Source: Streptococcus tangpeifui | GTDB taxonomy: Bacteria; Bacillota; Bacilli; Lactobacillales; Streptococcaceae | Assembly: GCF_011038795.1 (NCBI RefSeq) | Contig: NZ_JAAKDU010000007.1 | Coordinates: 1 to 64,000, forward strand | Length of the DNA stretch: 64,000 nt | Direction of reading: 5' to 3' | Shown: one piece after another, positions 51,526-64,000 of the stretch | Position numbering within the stretch: the first letter of the stretch is position 1 | Layout of the letters: every line of letters begins with the position of its first letter | Program-made: the position numbers and the translations under genes | Notes under the pieces: generated by a model | Told to the model about the DNA's origin: nothing | Databases searched by the model: none | The model's input: only the letters and a program-made list of their open reading frames with translations

Positions 51526-53187
51526 TTACTTCTTGTAGGCATAGGTAAAGTCCGTGTAAAGTCCAGTTGCATTCCGTATCAGGCCTTTCAAATGTGGATT
51601 TTGTAAAGCTCGAGTTGAACGGAAGTAGATTGGATTGTAAAGAGCCTCGTCGTAAAGGGCTTTTTCTGCTGCCTTATAATCTTCTGCACCTGCCGCTTGA
51701 TTCAAAGCATCAGTAGTCAGAGCCTTTTGGTAAGCAGCATCGTAATCCGTATTTGAAAACTTACCATAATTATAAGCAGAGTCAGAGGTGAAGAGACCGT
51801 AGAAAGTTGAACCTTCCGGGTAATCACCACCCCAAAGAACAAGAGCCACATCAAAATTTTGATTTTTTGTATCATCCAAGCGCTGCTTGAAGGTAACAAA
51901 TTTTTCCTCAACAGTTAAACCAGGCAGGGCTTTCTCCCATGTCTCCTTGATATAGTCGACCGCTGCCTTGGCAACAGGCTGATCAGAATCAGCTGTAACG
52001 ACGAGTTTCAAAGAACTTAGCCCTTCTTCTGCTAACCCAGCCTTAAAGAGCTGACTAGCTTTTTTAACATCATAAGTGTAGCCCGGAGCCACATAATCCG
52101 TTAGATCCCTTCCACCCGGCAATTTCTCTAATCCTTCAGGAGCCAAAGCAGTAGCCGGCTTAGAGCCTGTATCAATAGCAGCCTTAACCACTCCCTTACG
52201 ATTAGTTGCAAAGTTGAGAGCCTGACGAATCTTTTTATTGGTCAAACCAGGAACCTCCCCCGTTTGATTGTAAACGATATAGGTGGTTGTTGCTTCTGGA
52301 ACCTTAACAACCTCTTTGCTGTATTTGTTAGCATTATACATAGCTGAGGTCGCAGAAATATTAGCATAATCAAGATCCCCTTGTTTATACATCTGAACAG
52401 CCGTATCAGGCTTTTTGACCGTCTGAACATTGACAACCTTGGTTTTAACATGCTTTGCATCCCAGTAGTATTTATTCTTAACCAATTTATAGCTACCACT
52501 AGTACCGTTCCAATGTTCAACCTTATAAGGGCCTGAATAGACAGAATACTTAGAAGCCGTTCCGTACTTATCTCCAGCTTTATCCACAAAGGATTTTTTC
52601 TGTGGCACAAAATTAGAAAAAGATAAGAGAGATTTGAACTGAGGAGCCGGCTTGCTAAGAGTAAAAATAACCTTGTTGCCTTCTGCCTTAACACCTAAGT
52701 CCTTGACTGGCTTCTTGCCAGCGATAATCTCATCGGCATTGAGAACATGGGCATCCTGAGTCAAGTAAGCATATTCAGAAGCCGTTTTCGGGTCGACCAT
52801 GCGCTGCCAAGAATAGACAATGTCCTGTGCTGTCAAGGCACTGCCATCCGACCATTTGAGATGATCGCGCAGGGTCGCCGTATAGGTTAAACCATCAGCC
52901 GACACATCCACCTTTTTAGCTAAATCTAGCTTCAAATCACCATGTTTATCTACCCGCATTAAGTTACTGCCAGAATTACCGATAGCCATTGCCGAATATT
53001 GATCAGTATTCTTAGAAACATCCAAAGTAATGATTTCAGTCGGTGTATACCAATTAATCTCATGCTTAGAATCATTTGTTTGGGTAAAGTTATGAGCTGT
53101 AACACCAACCAGTATCACCCCAGCAGCCACAATCCACTTAGCATTCTTACGAAGCTTTTTTCTGAATTTTCTTTTTATTAATACCAT
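51526..53187 (-). CDS. oppA: Oligopeptide-binding protein OppA, without a lipobox
   Basis: 553 residues. SBP_bac_5 family: the N-terminal block INWYTPTEIITLDVSKNTDQ and later FSNFVPQKKSF..., GDLDYANIS, LWGGDYPEGSTF are typical of peptide binders. Unlike usual OppA, the signal region (KWIVAAGVILVGVTAHNF, about 17-34) has no cysteine, so lipid anchoring is not predicted; the hydrophobic stretch could anchor it directly. First gene of oppABCDF, with promoter 53314-53342 and AGAAGGA ribosome site. Confidence 0.9.
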   Translation of the reverse strand: MVLIKRKFRKKLRKNAKWIVAAGVILVGVTAHNFTQTNDSKHEINWYTPTEIITLDVSKNTDQYSAMAIGNSGSNLMRVDKHGDLKLDLAKKVDVSADGLTYTATLRDHLKWSDGSALTAQDIVYSWQRMVDPKTASEYAYLTQDAHVLNADEIIAGKKPVKDLGVKAEGNKVIFTLSKPAPQFKSLLSFSNFVPQKKSFVDKAGDKYGTASKYSVYSGPYKVEHWNGTSGSYKLVKNKYYWDAKHVKTKVVNVQTVKKPDTAVQMYKQGDLDYANISATSAMYNANKYSKEVVKVPEATTTYIVYNQTGEVPGLTNKKIRQALNFATNRKGVVKAAIDTGSKPATALAPEGLEKLPGGRDLTDYVAPGYTYDVKKASQLFKAGLAEEGLSSLKLVVTADSDQPVAKAAVDYIKETWEKALPGLTVEEKFVTFKQRLDDTKNQNFDVALVLWGGDYPEGSTFYGLFTSDSAYNYGKFSNTDYDAAYQKALTTDALNQAAGAEDYKAAEKALYDEALYNPIYFRSTRALQNPHLKGLIRNATGLYTDFTYAYKK

Positions 53188-53299
53188 AAAATTCCTTCTA
53201 TCCTAAGCGTCAGGGAAAACTAAACGCTTCTTCTCCCTAGCCAAATAAAAATAGACTTGAACCGGTCTCAGGACAAGACCCGCCCAATCCATTGAATGA

Positions 53300-53342
53300 C
53301 TATAACGTTTTCAATTATAGCAGTTTATTAAGAAAATGTAAA
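53300..53342 (-). promoter_or_regulatory. opp operon promoter with cre-like site
   Basis: Minus strand TTTACA (53337-53342), 17 bases, TATAAT (53314-53319) with TG one base upstream. TTGAAAACGTTATAG right after the -10 (53300-53314 on the plus strand) fits the cre consensus at 13 of 15 positions. The remaining 311-base gap 53188-53498 has small hairpins (GGTCT/AGACC near 53262-53280) and the rpoC terminator. Confidence 0.7.
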
Positions 53343-53417
53343 TATTCTGTTTCGTTTTCTTATCAGTTTTGCCTTTTCAAATAGTTTATCAAGTCAAACT
53401 TTCCTTGATTTTAAGAA

Positions 53418-53448
53418 GGAAAAAGCCCCTCCTAAAACTAGGAGAGGC
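53418..53448 (-). terminator. Terminator after rpoC
   Basis: GCCCCTCCTA (53425-53434) pairs with TAGGAGAGGC (53439-53448), 10 bp with one G-U in the minus RNA and a 4-base loop, followed by TTTTTCCTTC. Confidence 0.92.
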
Positions 53449-53498
53449 CGGAAAGCTCTTCTTATATCTATACAGATTTCAGAAAGAAGTTTGAGTTA

Positions 53499-56400
53499 TT
53501 ATTCAGCAACTGGCGCTTGAGCTTCTTGAGCTTCCTCTTCACTTGGTCCTACCTCTTCTTCAATGATTTCAACTTCATTAACAGCCTGAGGTTCGATATT
53601 ACGGTAGCGAGCCATACCAGTACCAGCTGGAATGATCTTACCAATAATAACATTTTCCTTAAGACCGAGCAGATGGTCTTTCTTACCACGGATTGCTGCA
53701 TCGGTCAAGACACGAGTAGTTTCTTGGAAAGAGGCTGCTGATAGGAATGAATTGGTTTCCAGAGAAGCTTTAGTGATCCCCATAAGGACTGGACGGCTGG
53801 TTGCAGGAATACCGCCAGCGATGACGATATCCTTATTAGCATCTGTAAAGTCAGCAATATCCATGAGCGTACCTGGCAGAAGATCCGTATCACCGGGATC
53901 CATGACACGCACCTTACGCAGCATTTGGCGAACCATAACTTCGACGTGCTTGTCACCGATTTCTACCCCTTGGCTGCGGTAAACTTTTTGAACTTCTGCC
54001 AAGAGATAGGTTTCAACTGACAGGGTATCACGCACTTCCAGCAAATGTTTTGGCTGGATAGATCCTTCAGTTAAAGCAGCACCGCGGGAAATTTTATCCC
54101 CGACTTGAACCTTCATTCGAGCCGTAAATGGCACCACGTATTCACCTTTACCAGTTCTACCTTCAACGTAAACCTTCTTGGTACGAGTTGCCGCATCTTC
54201 CTCAATGTCAGTCACACGCCCTTTAACTTCTGTGATGACCGCTTCCCCTTTAGGATTGCGGGCTTCAAATATTTCTTGGATACGAGGCAAACCTTGAGTG
54301 ATGTCAGTATTTGAAGCAACACCACCGGTGTGGAAGGTCCGCATAGTCAACTGAGTACCAGGTTCACCAATGGATTGAGCAGCAACAGTACCAACAGCTT
54401 CCCCAACTTCAACCGCATCACCTGTTGCCAAGTTGATACCGTAGCAGTGGCGGCAGACCCCATGACGAGTCTTACAGGTGAAGACAGAGCGAATGGTGAC
54501 TTCTTCAACGCCAGCCTTGACAATTTCAGCTGCCATATTTTCGGTCAGCAAGGTATCAGGCTCAACCAAAACTTCCCCAGTTTCAGGGTGTTTAACACTC
54601 TTCTTGGTATAACGACCAACCAAGCGTTCCTGCAAGGTTTCAGTTACTTCCTTACCATCGGTAATAGCTGTGATGGTCAAACCACGATCGGTACCACAGT
54701 CGTCTTCGCGAATGATGACATCTTGAGCCACATCGACCAGACGACGAGTCAGATAACCTGAATCGGCGGTCTTGAGAGCTGTATCGGTCATACCCTTACG
54801 AGCACCGTGAGTAGAGAAGAACATTTCCAGTACGGACAGACCTTCACGGAAGTTAGACAAGATAGGCAATTCCATGATTTGTCCATTAGGAGCCGCCATC
54901 AAACCACGCATACCAGCCAATTGAGAGAAGTTAGAGATGTTCCCCCGAGCTCCTGAGTCCATCATCATAACGATAGGGTTCTTAGGATCTTGGTTAGCAA
55001 TCAGCGCTTCTTCCAATTCTTCCTTAGCTTCACGCCAAGTATTTGTAACAGCTGTGTAGCGATCATCGTCCGTCATCAAACCGCGACGGAAGGCCTTATT
55101 AATTTGTTCAACCTTACTGTGGGCAGCTTCGATAATTTCTTGTTTATTGTCAATAACTGGGATATCGGCGATACCAACTGTCAAACCAGACAGGGTTGAA
55201 TGATAGTAACCCAAGTCTTTCAAACGGTCAAGGAAGGCAGACGTTTCTGTCGTCCGCAAGCGTTTGAAGGTTTCAGCAATGATATTACCCAAGTGTTTCT
55301 TCTTGAATGGTTCATTGATTTCAAGTGCTTCAATAGCTGGCTTGATATCGCTACCTGGTTCCAAGAAATACTTATCAGGAGTCTTTTCAGTCAGATTGCT
55401 GTTAGTTGGTTCTTGCAGATATGGCAGTTCTGCTGGCATGATATCATTAAAGAGAATCTTACCAACAGTCGTAATCATAACCTTGCCCTTTTGACTTTCA
55501 GTCCAAGGTTTTTCTGGCATGCTGTCCGTTGCGATACCAACACGGGTATGCAAGTGAGCAAAACCATTGCGGTAAGCCATGATAGCTTCATCCCTGTCCT
55601 TGAAGACCATACCTTCGCCTTCACGGCCAGCATCTTCCATGGTCAGGTAGTAATTCCCCAAAACCATATCTTGAGATGGGGTAACGACTGGTTTACCATC
55701 TTTAGGGTTAAGGATGTGTTCGGCCGCCAACATCAAGAGACGAGCTTCTGCTTGAGCTTCTTCAGACAGAGGCACGTGGATAGCCATTTGGTCTCCATCA
55801 AAGTCGGCATTGTAGGCTTCACAAGCCAGCGGATGGAGGCGCAGAGCCTTACCATCAATCAGAACAGGCTCAAAGGCTTGGATACCAAGTCGGTGCAGGG
55901 TAGGTGCCCGGTTGAGGAGAACGGGGTGTTCCTTGATCACATCTTCCAAGATATCCCAAATCCGTTCATCACCGCGTTCAACCATACGCTTGGCAGCCTT
56001 AACATTACCAGCATATTCACGAGCAACAATTTCCTTCATGACAAAAGGTTTGAAAAGCTCGATAGCCATTTCACGCGGCACACCGCATTGATACATCTTG
56101 AGTGTTGGACCAACAGCGATAACGGAACGACCTGAAAAGTCAACCCGTTTACCCAGCAAGTTTTGACGGAAACGCCCTTGTTTACCTTTCAGCATGTGGC
56201 TGAGAGATTTAAGCGGACGACTGCCAGGTCCTGTAATTGGACGACCTCGCCGACCATTATCAATCAGAGCATCAACTGCTTCTTGCAGCATCCGTTTTTC
56301 ATTTTGCACGATAATACCTGGAGCGTTGAGTTCCAAGAGGCGAGCCAAACGGTTATTCCGGTTAATAACACGGCGGTAAAGGTCATTCAAGTCAGATGCC

Positions 56401-57152
56401 GCAAAACGACCACCATCCAATTGAACCATTGGGCGCAAATCAGGTGGAATAACTGGCAGGATGTTAAGCACCATCCATTCTGGCTTGTTGCCTGACTTTT
56501 GAAAGGCGTCAAGAACATCCAAGCGACGGATAGCCTTGATCCGTTTTTGACCTGAAGCAGTCTTCAATTCTTCCTTGAGTTCTGCAATTTCCGCTTCCAA
56601 GTCTACTTGTTTCAGAAGATCTTGAACGGCTTCCGCCCCCATCTTAGCAACGAACGAACCATAACCATATTCCTGCAGTTTTTCTCGATATTCACGCTCA
56701 GTCAAGATAGACTTGCGTTCCAGCGGTGTATCCTTAGGATCGATAACCACATAGGCTGCGAAATAAATAACTTCTTCCAAAGCTCGCGGACTCATATCCA
56801 AAGTCAAGCCCATGCGTGATGGGATCCCCTTGAAATACCAGATGTGAGAAACCGGAGCCTTCAATTCGATGTGACCCATGCGTTCGCGACGAACCTTGGC
56901 ACGAGTAACTTCAACCCCGCAGCGATCACAGACAATCCCTTTATAGCGGATCCGTTTATATTTACCACAGGCACACTCCCAATCCTTAGTAGGACCAAAG
57001 ATAACTTCATCGAAGAGCCCTTCGCGTTCAGGCTTGAGCGTGCGGTAGTTGATTGTTTCAGGTTTCTTAACTTCCCCGTAGGACCAAGAACGGACCTTAT
57101 TAGGAGAAGCTAAAGTGACTTGCATACTTTTAAAACGATTTACGTCAACCAC
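53499..57152 (-). CDS. rpoC: RNA polymerase beta' subunit
   Basis: 1217 residues. First zinc-binding cluster CACGKYKR...CDRCG (about 60-79), the catalytic NADFDGDQM motif (about 448-456) that holds the active-site Mg2+, and the second zinc region [13 protein letters not shown] near 890. C-terminal tail acidic. The start codon is GTG (57150-57152) after AAAGGT; family start ..[15 protein letters not shown]. It follows rpoB by 115 bases in the same operon and ends with a strong terminator. Confidence 0.98.
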   Translation of the reverse strand: MVDVNRFKSMQVTLASPNKVRSWSYGEVKKPETINYRTLKPEREGLFDEVIFGPTKDWECACGKYKRIRYKGIVCDRCGVEVTRAKVRRERMGHIELKAPVSHIWYFKGIPSRMGLTLDMSPRALEEVIYFAAYVVIDPKDTPLERKSILTEREYREKLQEYGYGSFVAKMGAEAVQDLLKQVDLEAEIAELKEELKTASGQKRIKAIRRLDVLDAFQKSGNKPEWMVLNILPVIPPDLRPMVQLDGGRFAASDLNDLYRRVINRNNRLARLLELNAPGIIVQNEKRMLQEAVDALIDNGRRGRPITGPGSRPLKSLSHMLKGKQGRFRQNLLGKRVDFSGRSVIAVGPTLKMYQCGVPREMAIELFKPFVMKEIVAREYAGNVKAAKRMVERGDERIWDILEDVIKEHPVLLNRAPTLHRLGIQAFEPVLIDGKALRLHPLACEAYNADFDGDQMAIHVPLSEEAQAEARLLMLAAEHILNPKDGKPVVTPSQDMVLGNYYLTMEDAGREGEGMVFKDRDEAIMAYRNGFAHLHTRVGIATDSMPEKPWTESQKGKVMITTVGKILFNDIMPAELPYLQEPTNSNLTEKTPDKYFLEPGSDIKPAIEALEINEPFKKKHLGNIIAETFKRLRTTETSAFLDRLKDLGYYHSTLSGLTVGIADIPVIDNKQEIIEAAHSKVEQINKAFRRGLMTDDDRYTAVTNTWREAKEELEEALIANQDPKNPIVMMMDSGARGNISNFSQLAGMRGLMAAPNGQIMELPILSNFREGLSVLEMFFSTHGARKGMTDTALKTADSGYLTRRLVDVAQDVIIREDDCGTDRGLTITAITDGKEVTETLQERLVGRYTKKSVKHPETGEVLVEPDTLLTENMAAEIVKAGVEEVTIRSVFTCKTRHGVCRHCYGINLATGDAVEVGEAVGTVAAQSIGEPGTQLTMRTFHTGGVASNTDITQGLPRIQEIFEARNPKGEAVITEVKGRVTDIEEDAATRTKKVYVEGRTGKGEYVVPFTARMKVQVGDKISRGAALTEGSIQPKHLLEVRDTLSVETYLLAEVQKVYRSQGVEIGDKHVEVMVRQMLRKVRVMDPGDTDLLPGTLMDIADFTDANKDIVIAGGIPATSRPVLMGITKASLETNSFLSAASFQETTRVLTDAAIRGKKDHLLGLKENVIIGKIIPAGTGMARYRNIEPQAVNEVEIIEEEVGPSEEEAQEAQAPVAE

Positions 57153-57267
57153 TAGTATTACCTTTCTATTTATCTGGCCAAACTAGAGTCAATTCCTAGT
57201 CCAGCTTATGATGAGACTTAGCTAGGCGGTTGAAAAGGAGTCCTTTTCAATCAACCTATTAGCTATC

Positions 57268-60846
<3,579 letters not shown>

Positions 60847-60865
60847 GTTTCTATCTCCTTCATCG

Positions 60866-60915
60866 TAAGATACAAAGACTTTCTCAGCTCAATGCTGAGT
60901 TAGTCGAGGTCAATT
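60866..60915 (-). promoter_or_regulatory. rpoB leader with shared module
   Basis: Minus strand: AATTGACC (60908-60915), then a 10-bp two-part stem GACT-AA-CTCAGC/GCTGAG-AA-AGTC (60877-60905), then CTTTGTATCTTAC (60865-60877) whose GTATCTTA core ends 19 bases before the TTG start. Same order of elements as in the rpoE, dnaK and dnaJ leaders. Confidence 0.55.
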
Positions 60916-61009
60916 AACAGCTTATTCATCATCTGCGAGTTATTTTATGGATAATTTTTAGAATCTTTATATTTGCGTTACATTTATAAAAATCCCCAAA
61001 ATTAGGCAC

Positions 61010-61054
61010 AAAAAGAGCAGCTAAATCTGACTAGAAAAGTTTGATTTAACTGCT
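61010..61054 (-). terminator. Terminator-like hairpin inside the rpoB leader
   Basis: AGCAGCTAAATC (61016-61027) pairs with GATTTAACTGCT (61043-61054), 12 bp with one G-U in the minus RNA and a 15-base loop, followed by CTTTTT. It lies about 50-90 bases after the predicted rpoB transcription start and 164 bases before the gene. Confidence 0.75.
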
Positions 61055-61109
61055 GTATCGCTTGATTGGACAATATTTCAATCAAGTTAGACGACAAATA
61101 GTTGGTATT

Positions 61110-61138
61110 ATTATAACCAATTTAGCTAAAAATTGCAA
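61110..61138 (-). promoter_or_regulatory. rpoBC promoter
   Basis: Minus strand TTGCAA (61133-61138), 17 bases, TATAAT (61110-61115). Predicted start near 61103. Just downstream lies the hairpin CTTGATTG/CAATCAAG (61061-61086). Nothing else is identified in the remainder of the 660-base gap except the elements listed separately. Confidence 0.8.
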
Positions 61139-61374
61139 ATTTATTTTTACAGGTAAAGAGACTTAAAGCTAGAGATTTTAGTCTACTTTTTCACTCTATA
61201 GCCTAGTAACCCTGATGATACTAACTTCCTACTAAAAAACGGAACTTAGTCTGAGACGAAAATCACTAATTGTAGGTGTTTTTCTTATACTAAACACCTG
61301 TCCTAGAGCATTTAGAATTAGTTTGAAAGTTGCGATCTTGAATCGAGAGTAAAACATCAGTAAAGCATCAACAT

Positions 61375-61413
61375 ACAAAGCCCTCACTGGGAGTATACAC
61401 CTAATGAGGGCTT
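61375..61413 (-). terminator. Hairpin after the orphan gene, repeat-family member
   Basis: AAGCCCTCA (61378-61386) pairs perfectly with TGAGGGCTT (61405-61413). The loop holds TACACCTAAT. Minus strand continues TTTGTATG, a weak U tract. The element resembles 14925-14958. Confidence 0.6.
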
Positions 61414-61506
61414 CTGCTTGTTTTCATTGATTGTTTTGTGGGAAGACTAAGCCACCATGACTGGATATCCCCGTCTCTATTATGAAGCTTCGATCATCTC
61501 CATTCT

Positions 61507-61869
61507 TTACCACTTGAAAGCCCGCAAGTCCTGACGTATAGCCTCTATCTTATCAGCGTCTAGGCCATTTCGCCTTCGAGCGGCGTCATCCAGCTTCTGC
61601 AAATAAGCAATAAAGCTGTCCACCAGATGGTCATATTGATAGTTACTCAAATGCTTGAGCTGCTGACCGATGAACTGAGCAGCTTGGTCATATTCTTCAG
61701 CTTCAACCAAGTGGTCCAAGTAATCGTTACCGCTGACTTCTTGGCCTTCTTCGTTCTTCACTTTACCCAAGTCTAACTTGATATTTTCCAGCTTGAAAAC
61801 CTTATCCACCCCAGTCGAAGTTCGCCTGATCTGCCTGAGCAGGTCATCATTATTAAAAACTGTCGGCAT
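61507..61869 (-). CDS. Hypothetical acidic protein between pbp1b and rpoB
   Basis: 120 residues, not recognised. It is soluble, with no signal peptide and no membrane segment, mostly helical by composition (..YLDHLVEAEEYDQAAQFIGQQL.., then LVDSFIAYLQKLDDAARRRNG), ending RQDLRAFKW. It is well supported as a gene: GGAGGTGG ribosome site, clear promoter (61936-61964) and downstream hairpin. Sitting in its own transcription unit next to pbp1b, it may be a streptococcus-specific protein. Confidence 0.75.
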   Translation of the reverse strand: MPTVFNNDDLLRQIRRTSTGVDKVFKLENIKLDLGKVKNEEGQEVSGNDYLDHLVEAEEYDQAAQFIGQQLKHLSNYQYDHLVDSFIAYLQKLDDAARRRNGLDADKIEAIRQDLRAFKW

Positions 61870-61935
61870 AGAAAGCCACCTCCTATCTCCAAGGATTAAC
61901 TATCATTCCTGAATCGACAAAAATATTCTGTCTTT

Positions 61936-61964
61936 ATTATAAATGTTCCACCAAGTCCCGACAA
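61936..61964 (-). promoter_or_regulatory. Promoter of the orphan gene
   Basis: Minus strand TTGTCG (61959-61964), 17 bases, TATAAT (61936-61941), 67 bases before the ATG at 61869. Confidence 0.75.
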
Positions 61965-62103
61965 ATCTTTTTATTTTAGGATAATGAAGGAACCTATTCT
62001 TAAGGGAAGGGCTTATAAGGGCCAAGACCTTGACTTAAGTCTTTTAAAACCAGCATTTGCACTTACTAGATGCGCACATCCGCCAATTTAATCTGCCCTG
62101 CCC

Positions 62104-64000
62104 CTACTGACCACTAGCTGACTTCCAAGCAGCTGTCTTATCACTATCGCTGCCTCCGATCATAAAGTCATAAGTGGAATCGCCAGGTCCATCTTTAGCC
62201 CAGTTGCTGGTGGTAGTATCGCCATTCAAATCGGCCGTTTTACCATCATGAGAAACCGAAGCAGGCTTGAGTCCAGTTGACTTAAGAACCGTCGCTTTAA
62301 TAACACTGTCATCCAAAGCAAACTTTTGACCTGGACCAAAAACAGAAGCATCAGCTGAATTAATAGCATTGACCAAATTAGCCATGTACTGAGCGTTATT
62401 TTCATAGCCAGTATTTGAACTTAAGGGTGAGTTGTCATCATGGCCAGCCCAGCTCCCCAGAGTCACTGTTGGCGTTGCTAGCATGAGCCAGACATCGCTA
62501 TAATTATCAGTTGTTCCGGTCTTGCCAATCCAATCCGCATCCGACATGAGGCCAGAGTTAAGACCATTAAGATCATCTTTAAACTTGGTCGTCTTACCAG
62601 AGGAAATCGGACCACGAAGCAAGTCCGTCATAATGCTGGCAGTCGCCTTGCTGTAAACAGTCACCGGATTTTCTTGATGCTCATAGATAACTTTGCCCTT
62701 GCTATCCCTTATCGACTGAATTAGGTAGCCTTGTTGGTAGACACCACCGTTAGCCAATGTCTGATAAGCATTGGTCTGCTGCAGTACCGTTGTCTCAATA
62801 CCACCGCCTAAAGGCAAGCTTTCAATATCGTAGTTATCGATCTGATAGCCCATCTTGGTCATATACCCCTCAACATCGACTCCTTTTTGCCGCAGCATTT
62901 GATAAGTCCAATAAGCTGGAATATTCCAAGATACGTCCAGAGCTTCTTGAAGCGTAACCGCTCCTGTTCCTTCATCTGTCCCGTGCATAATTTTAGTTCC
63001 ACCTGAAAAGCTAGCTGGGTAGTTGGATAAGATTGAAGCCGATCCCATCAAGCCCTGATCAATAGCAATGCCATAGGCTAGAATTGGCTTAATACTGGAA
63101 CCAGGTGAGCGTTTAGTATCTAAGGCATGGTTATTTTGATTAGCCCCATAATTCCGACCTCCAACAAAGCCCAGAATAGCTCCAGTTTTATTATCCATCA
63201 GAACATTACCGACATCTACAGTCCCGCTATTTCCAGCATCTAAGCTGCTACCTGCACTTTGGACAGTCCCTTGCATAGCTTCATAAACCTTTTTATTGAC
63301 AGTCGTTTTAATGTGATAACCACCAGTTTGCAAGGCTTCAGCAGCTAATTGCTTATAGTTAGCCGCCGTTTTATCATTCTTCAAATCTAAGGCAGAAACA
63401 TTATCCCGTTGGATAAGATAATGATACATATCTTTCTGGGCTTCCTCCCAGACAGCATAGTAGAGATAATCGTGATTAACTGTGCTGGAATTCTCGCTTG
63501 CTTTAAAGTCTTTACTAATATCATAGGACTTATAGGCTCGATACTCTTTCTTAGTCAGATAGCCTGTTCGGTACATGTTATATAGAACGGTTTTCTGGCG
63601 AGAGAGACCATAAGCCAAATCTGCCTGAGTTTTCAGACTGCCATCTGCCGCATAAGGTGAATAAACAATAGGGCTCTGGGGCAAGCCAGCAATGTAGGCT
63701 GCCTGAGGAACTGTTAAATCTTTGGCTGACACGCCAAAGATACCTTGTGACGCCTCTTCGATTCCTGCAATATTCTCTCCTTTATTGTTGCGACCAAACG
63801 GCGAAACATTAAGATAAGAGGTCAGGATATCATCCTTGGTCATATAACGCTCTAAAGCTAGAGCATAAATGATTTCTCTAGCCTTCCGCTTAAAGGTAGG
63901 GTCATCACCAACCACCTGCTGCTTAATAACCTGCTGAGTCAAGGTTGACCCTCCACTAGTAGAACCAACACCTAAAACAGAAGAAACTAAAGCCCGAAAA
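62104..64000 (-). CDS. pbp1b: Penicillin-binding protein 1B (class A), 5' part missing
   Basis: Partial: the last 632 codons are in the window, and the N-terminus lies beyond the high edge. The glycosyltransferase (GT51) domain begins at the edge with VGSTSGGSTLTQQVIKQQ and contains YALALERYMTKDDIL. The transpeptidase domain has SxxK as SPGSSIKP near residue 290 of the visible part, SxN as SWN, and KTG as GKTGTT near 490. It polymerises and cross-links peptidoglycan at the membrane surface. The first in-frame ATG at 63942 is not the start. The C-terminus is Ser/Asp rich. Confidence 0.93.
   Translation of the reverse strand, partial: FRALVSSVLGVGSTSGGSTLTQQVIKQQVVGDDPTFKRKAREIIYALALERYMTKDDILTSYLNVSPFGRNNKGENIAGIEEASQGIFGVSAKDLTVPQAAYIAGLPQSPIVYSPYAADGSLKTQADLAYGLSRQKTVLYNMYRTGYLTKKEYRAYKSYDISKDFKASENSSTVNHDYLYYAVWEEAQKDMYHYLIQRDNVSALDLKNDKTAANYKQLAAEALQTGGYHIKTTVNKKVYEAMQGTVQSAGSSLDAGNSGTVDVGNVLMDNKTGAILGFVGGRNYGANQNNHALDTKRSPGSSIKPILAYGIAIDQGLMGSASILSNYPASFSGGTKIMHGTDEGTGAVTLQEALDVSWNIPAYWTYQMLRQKGVDVEGYMTKMGYQIDNYDIESLPLGGGIETTVLQQTNAYQTLANGGVYQQGYLIQSIRDSKGKVIYEHQENPVTVYSKATASIMTDLLRGPISSGKTTKFKDDLNGLNSGLMSDADWIGKTGTTDNYSDVWLMLATPTVTLGSWAGHDDNSPLSSNTGYENNAQYMANLVNAINSADASVFGPGQKFALDDSVIKATVLKSTGLKPASVSHDGKTADLNGDTTTSNWAKDGPGDSTYDFMIGGSDSDKTAAWKSASGQ

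Noticed and set aside
55200-56135. 311-codon frame antisense to rpoC
   Set aside because: It is the shadow of the highly biased rpoC coding sequence; the same is true of the other long antisense frames over leuS, rpoB, dnaK and dnaJ.

Overview
The window is a chromosomal segment of a Streptococcus. I place it near the mutans group; the species is inference. The evidence is a 16S rRNA 5' end with streptococcal features, the order pbp1b-rpoB-rpoC, a comG(comY)-methyltransferase-ackA block behind a SigX-type box, an hrcA-grpE-dnaK-dnaJ operon with CIRCE operators, and delta factor rpoE next to pyrG. Nearly everything, including the rRNA operon, is read from the minus strand, so the minus strand is probably the leading strand here. 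The window looks like core chromosome: I see no insertion sequence, phage, integrase or CRISPR array.

Layout. 1-0.4 kb: start of an rRNA operon and its promoter. 0.5-6.5 kb: leuS and ilvBNC (branched-chain amino acid synthesis). 6.8-9.4 kb: fakA, asp23-like gene, rpmB. 9.5-10.9 kb: an unrecognised multi-pass membrane protein on the plus strand. 11.1-16.7 kb: fba, tRNA-Leu, pyrG with a nucleotide-sensing leader, rpoE, tig. 16.8-20.2 kb: mscS and a truA-pdxK-ECF S component-DUF436 cluster. 20.5-26.4 kb: the HrcA-regulated chaperone operon with unusually long, repeat-bearing gaps. 26.4-28.5 kb: a small cell-wall operon (histidine phosphatase, M15 carboxypeptidase, degenerate GH73 protein). 29-33 kb: UPF0210 and ACT-domain genes, a LysR regulator and ackA. 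33.1-38 kb: methyltransferase and the seven-gene comG transformation pilus operon. 38.2-41.1 kb: DUF1033 and a P-type ATPase broken by one nonsense codon. 41.4-47.4 kb: two efflux modules, TetR/ABC-2 and PadR/MFS, each with visible operators. 47.5-53.2 kb: oppABCDF. 53.5-60.8 kb: rpoC and rpoB. 61.5-64 kb: an orphan small gene and a 3'-partial view of pbp1b.

Regulation is unusually readable. I can see CIRCE, cre, a SigX box, CodY-like, TetR and PadR operators, a pyrG reiterative-transcription attenuator, and a terminator between the rpoB promoter and rpoB.

The most novel signal is a shared 5' leader architecture in front of rpoE, dnaJ, dnaK and rpoB: AATTGAAC or AATTGACC, then a closed stem, then TTGGTATCTTA or TTTGTATCTTA just before the start codon. 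In the dnaK leader a 39-codon open frame also overlaps the dnaK start, and dnaK itself has no visible Shine-Dalgarno sequence.
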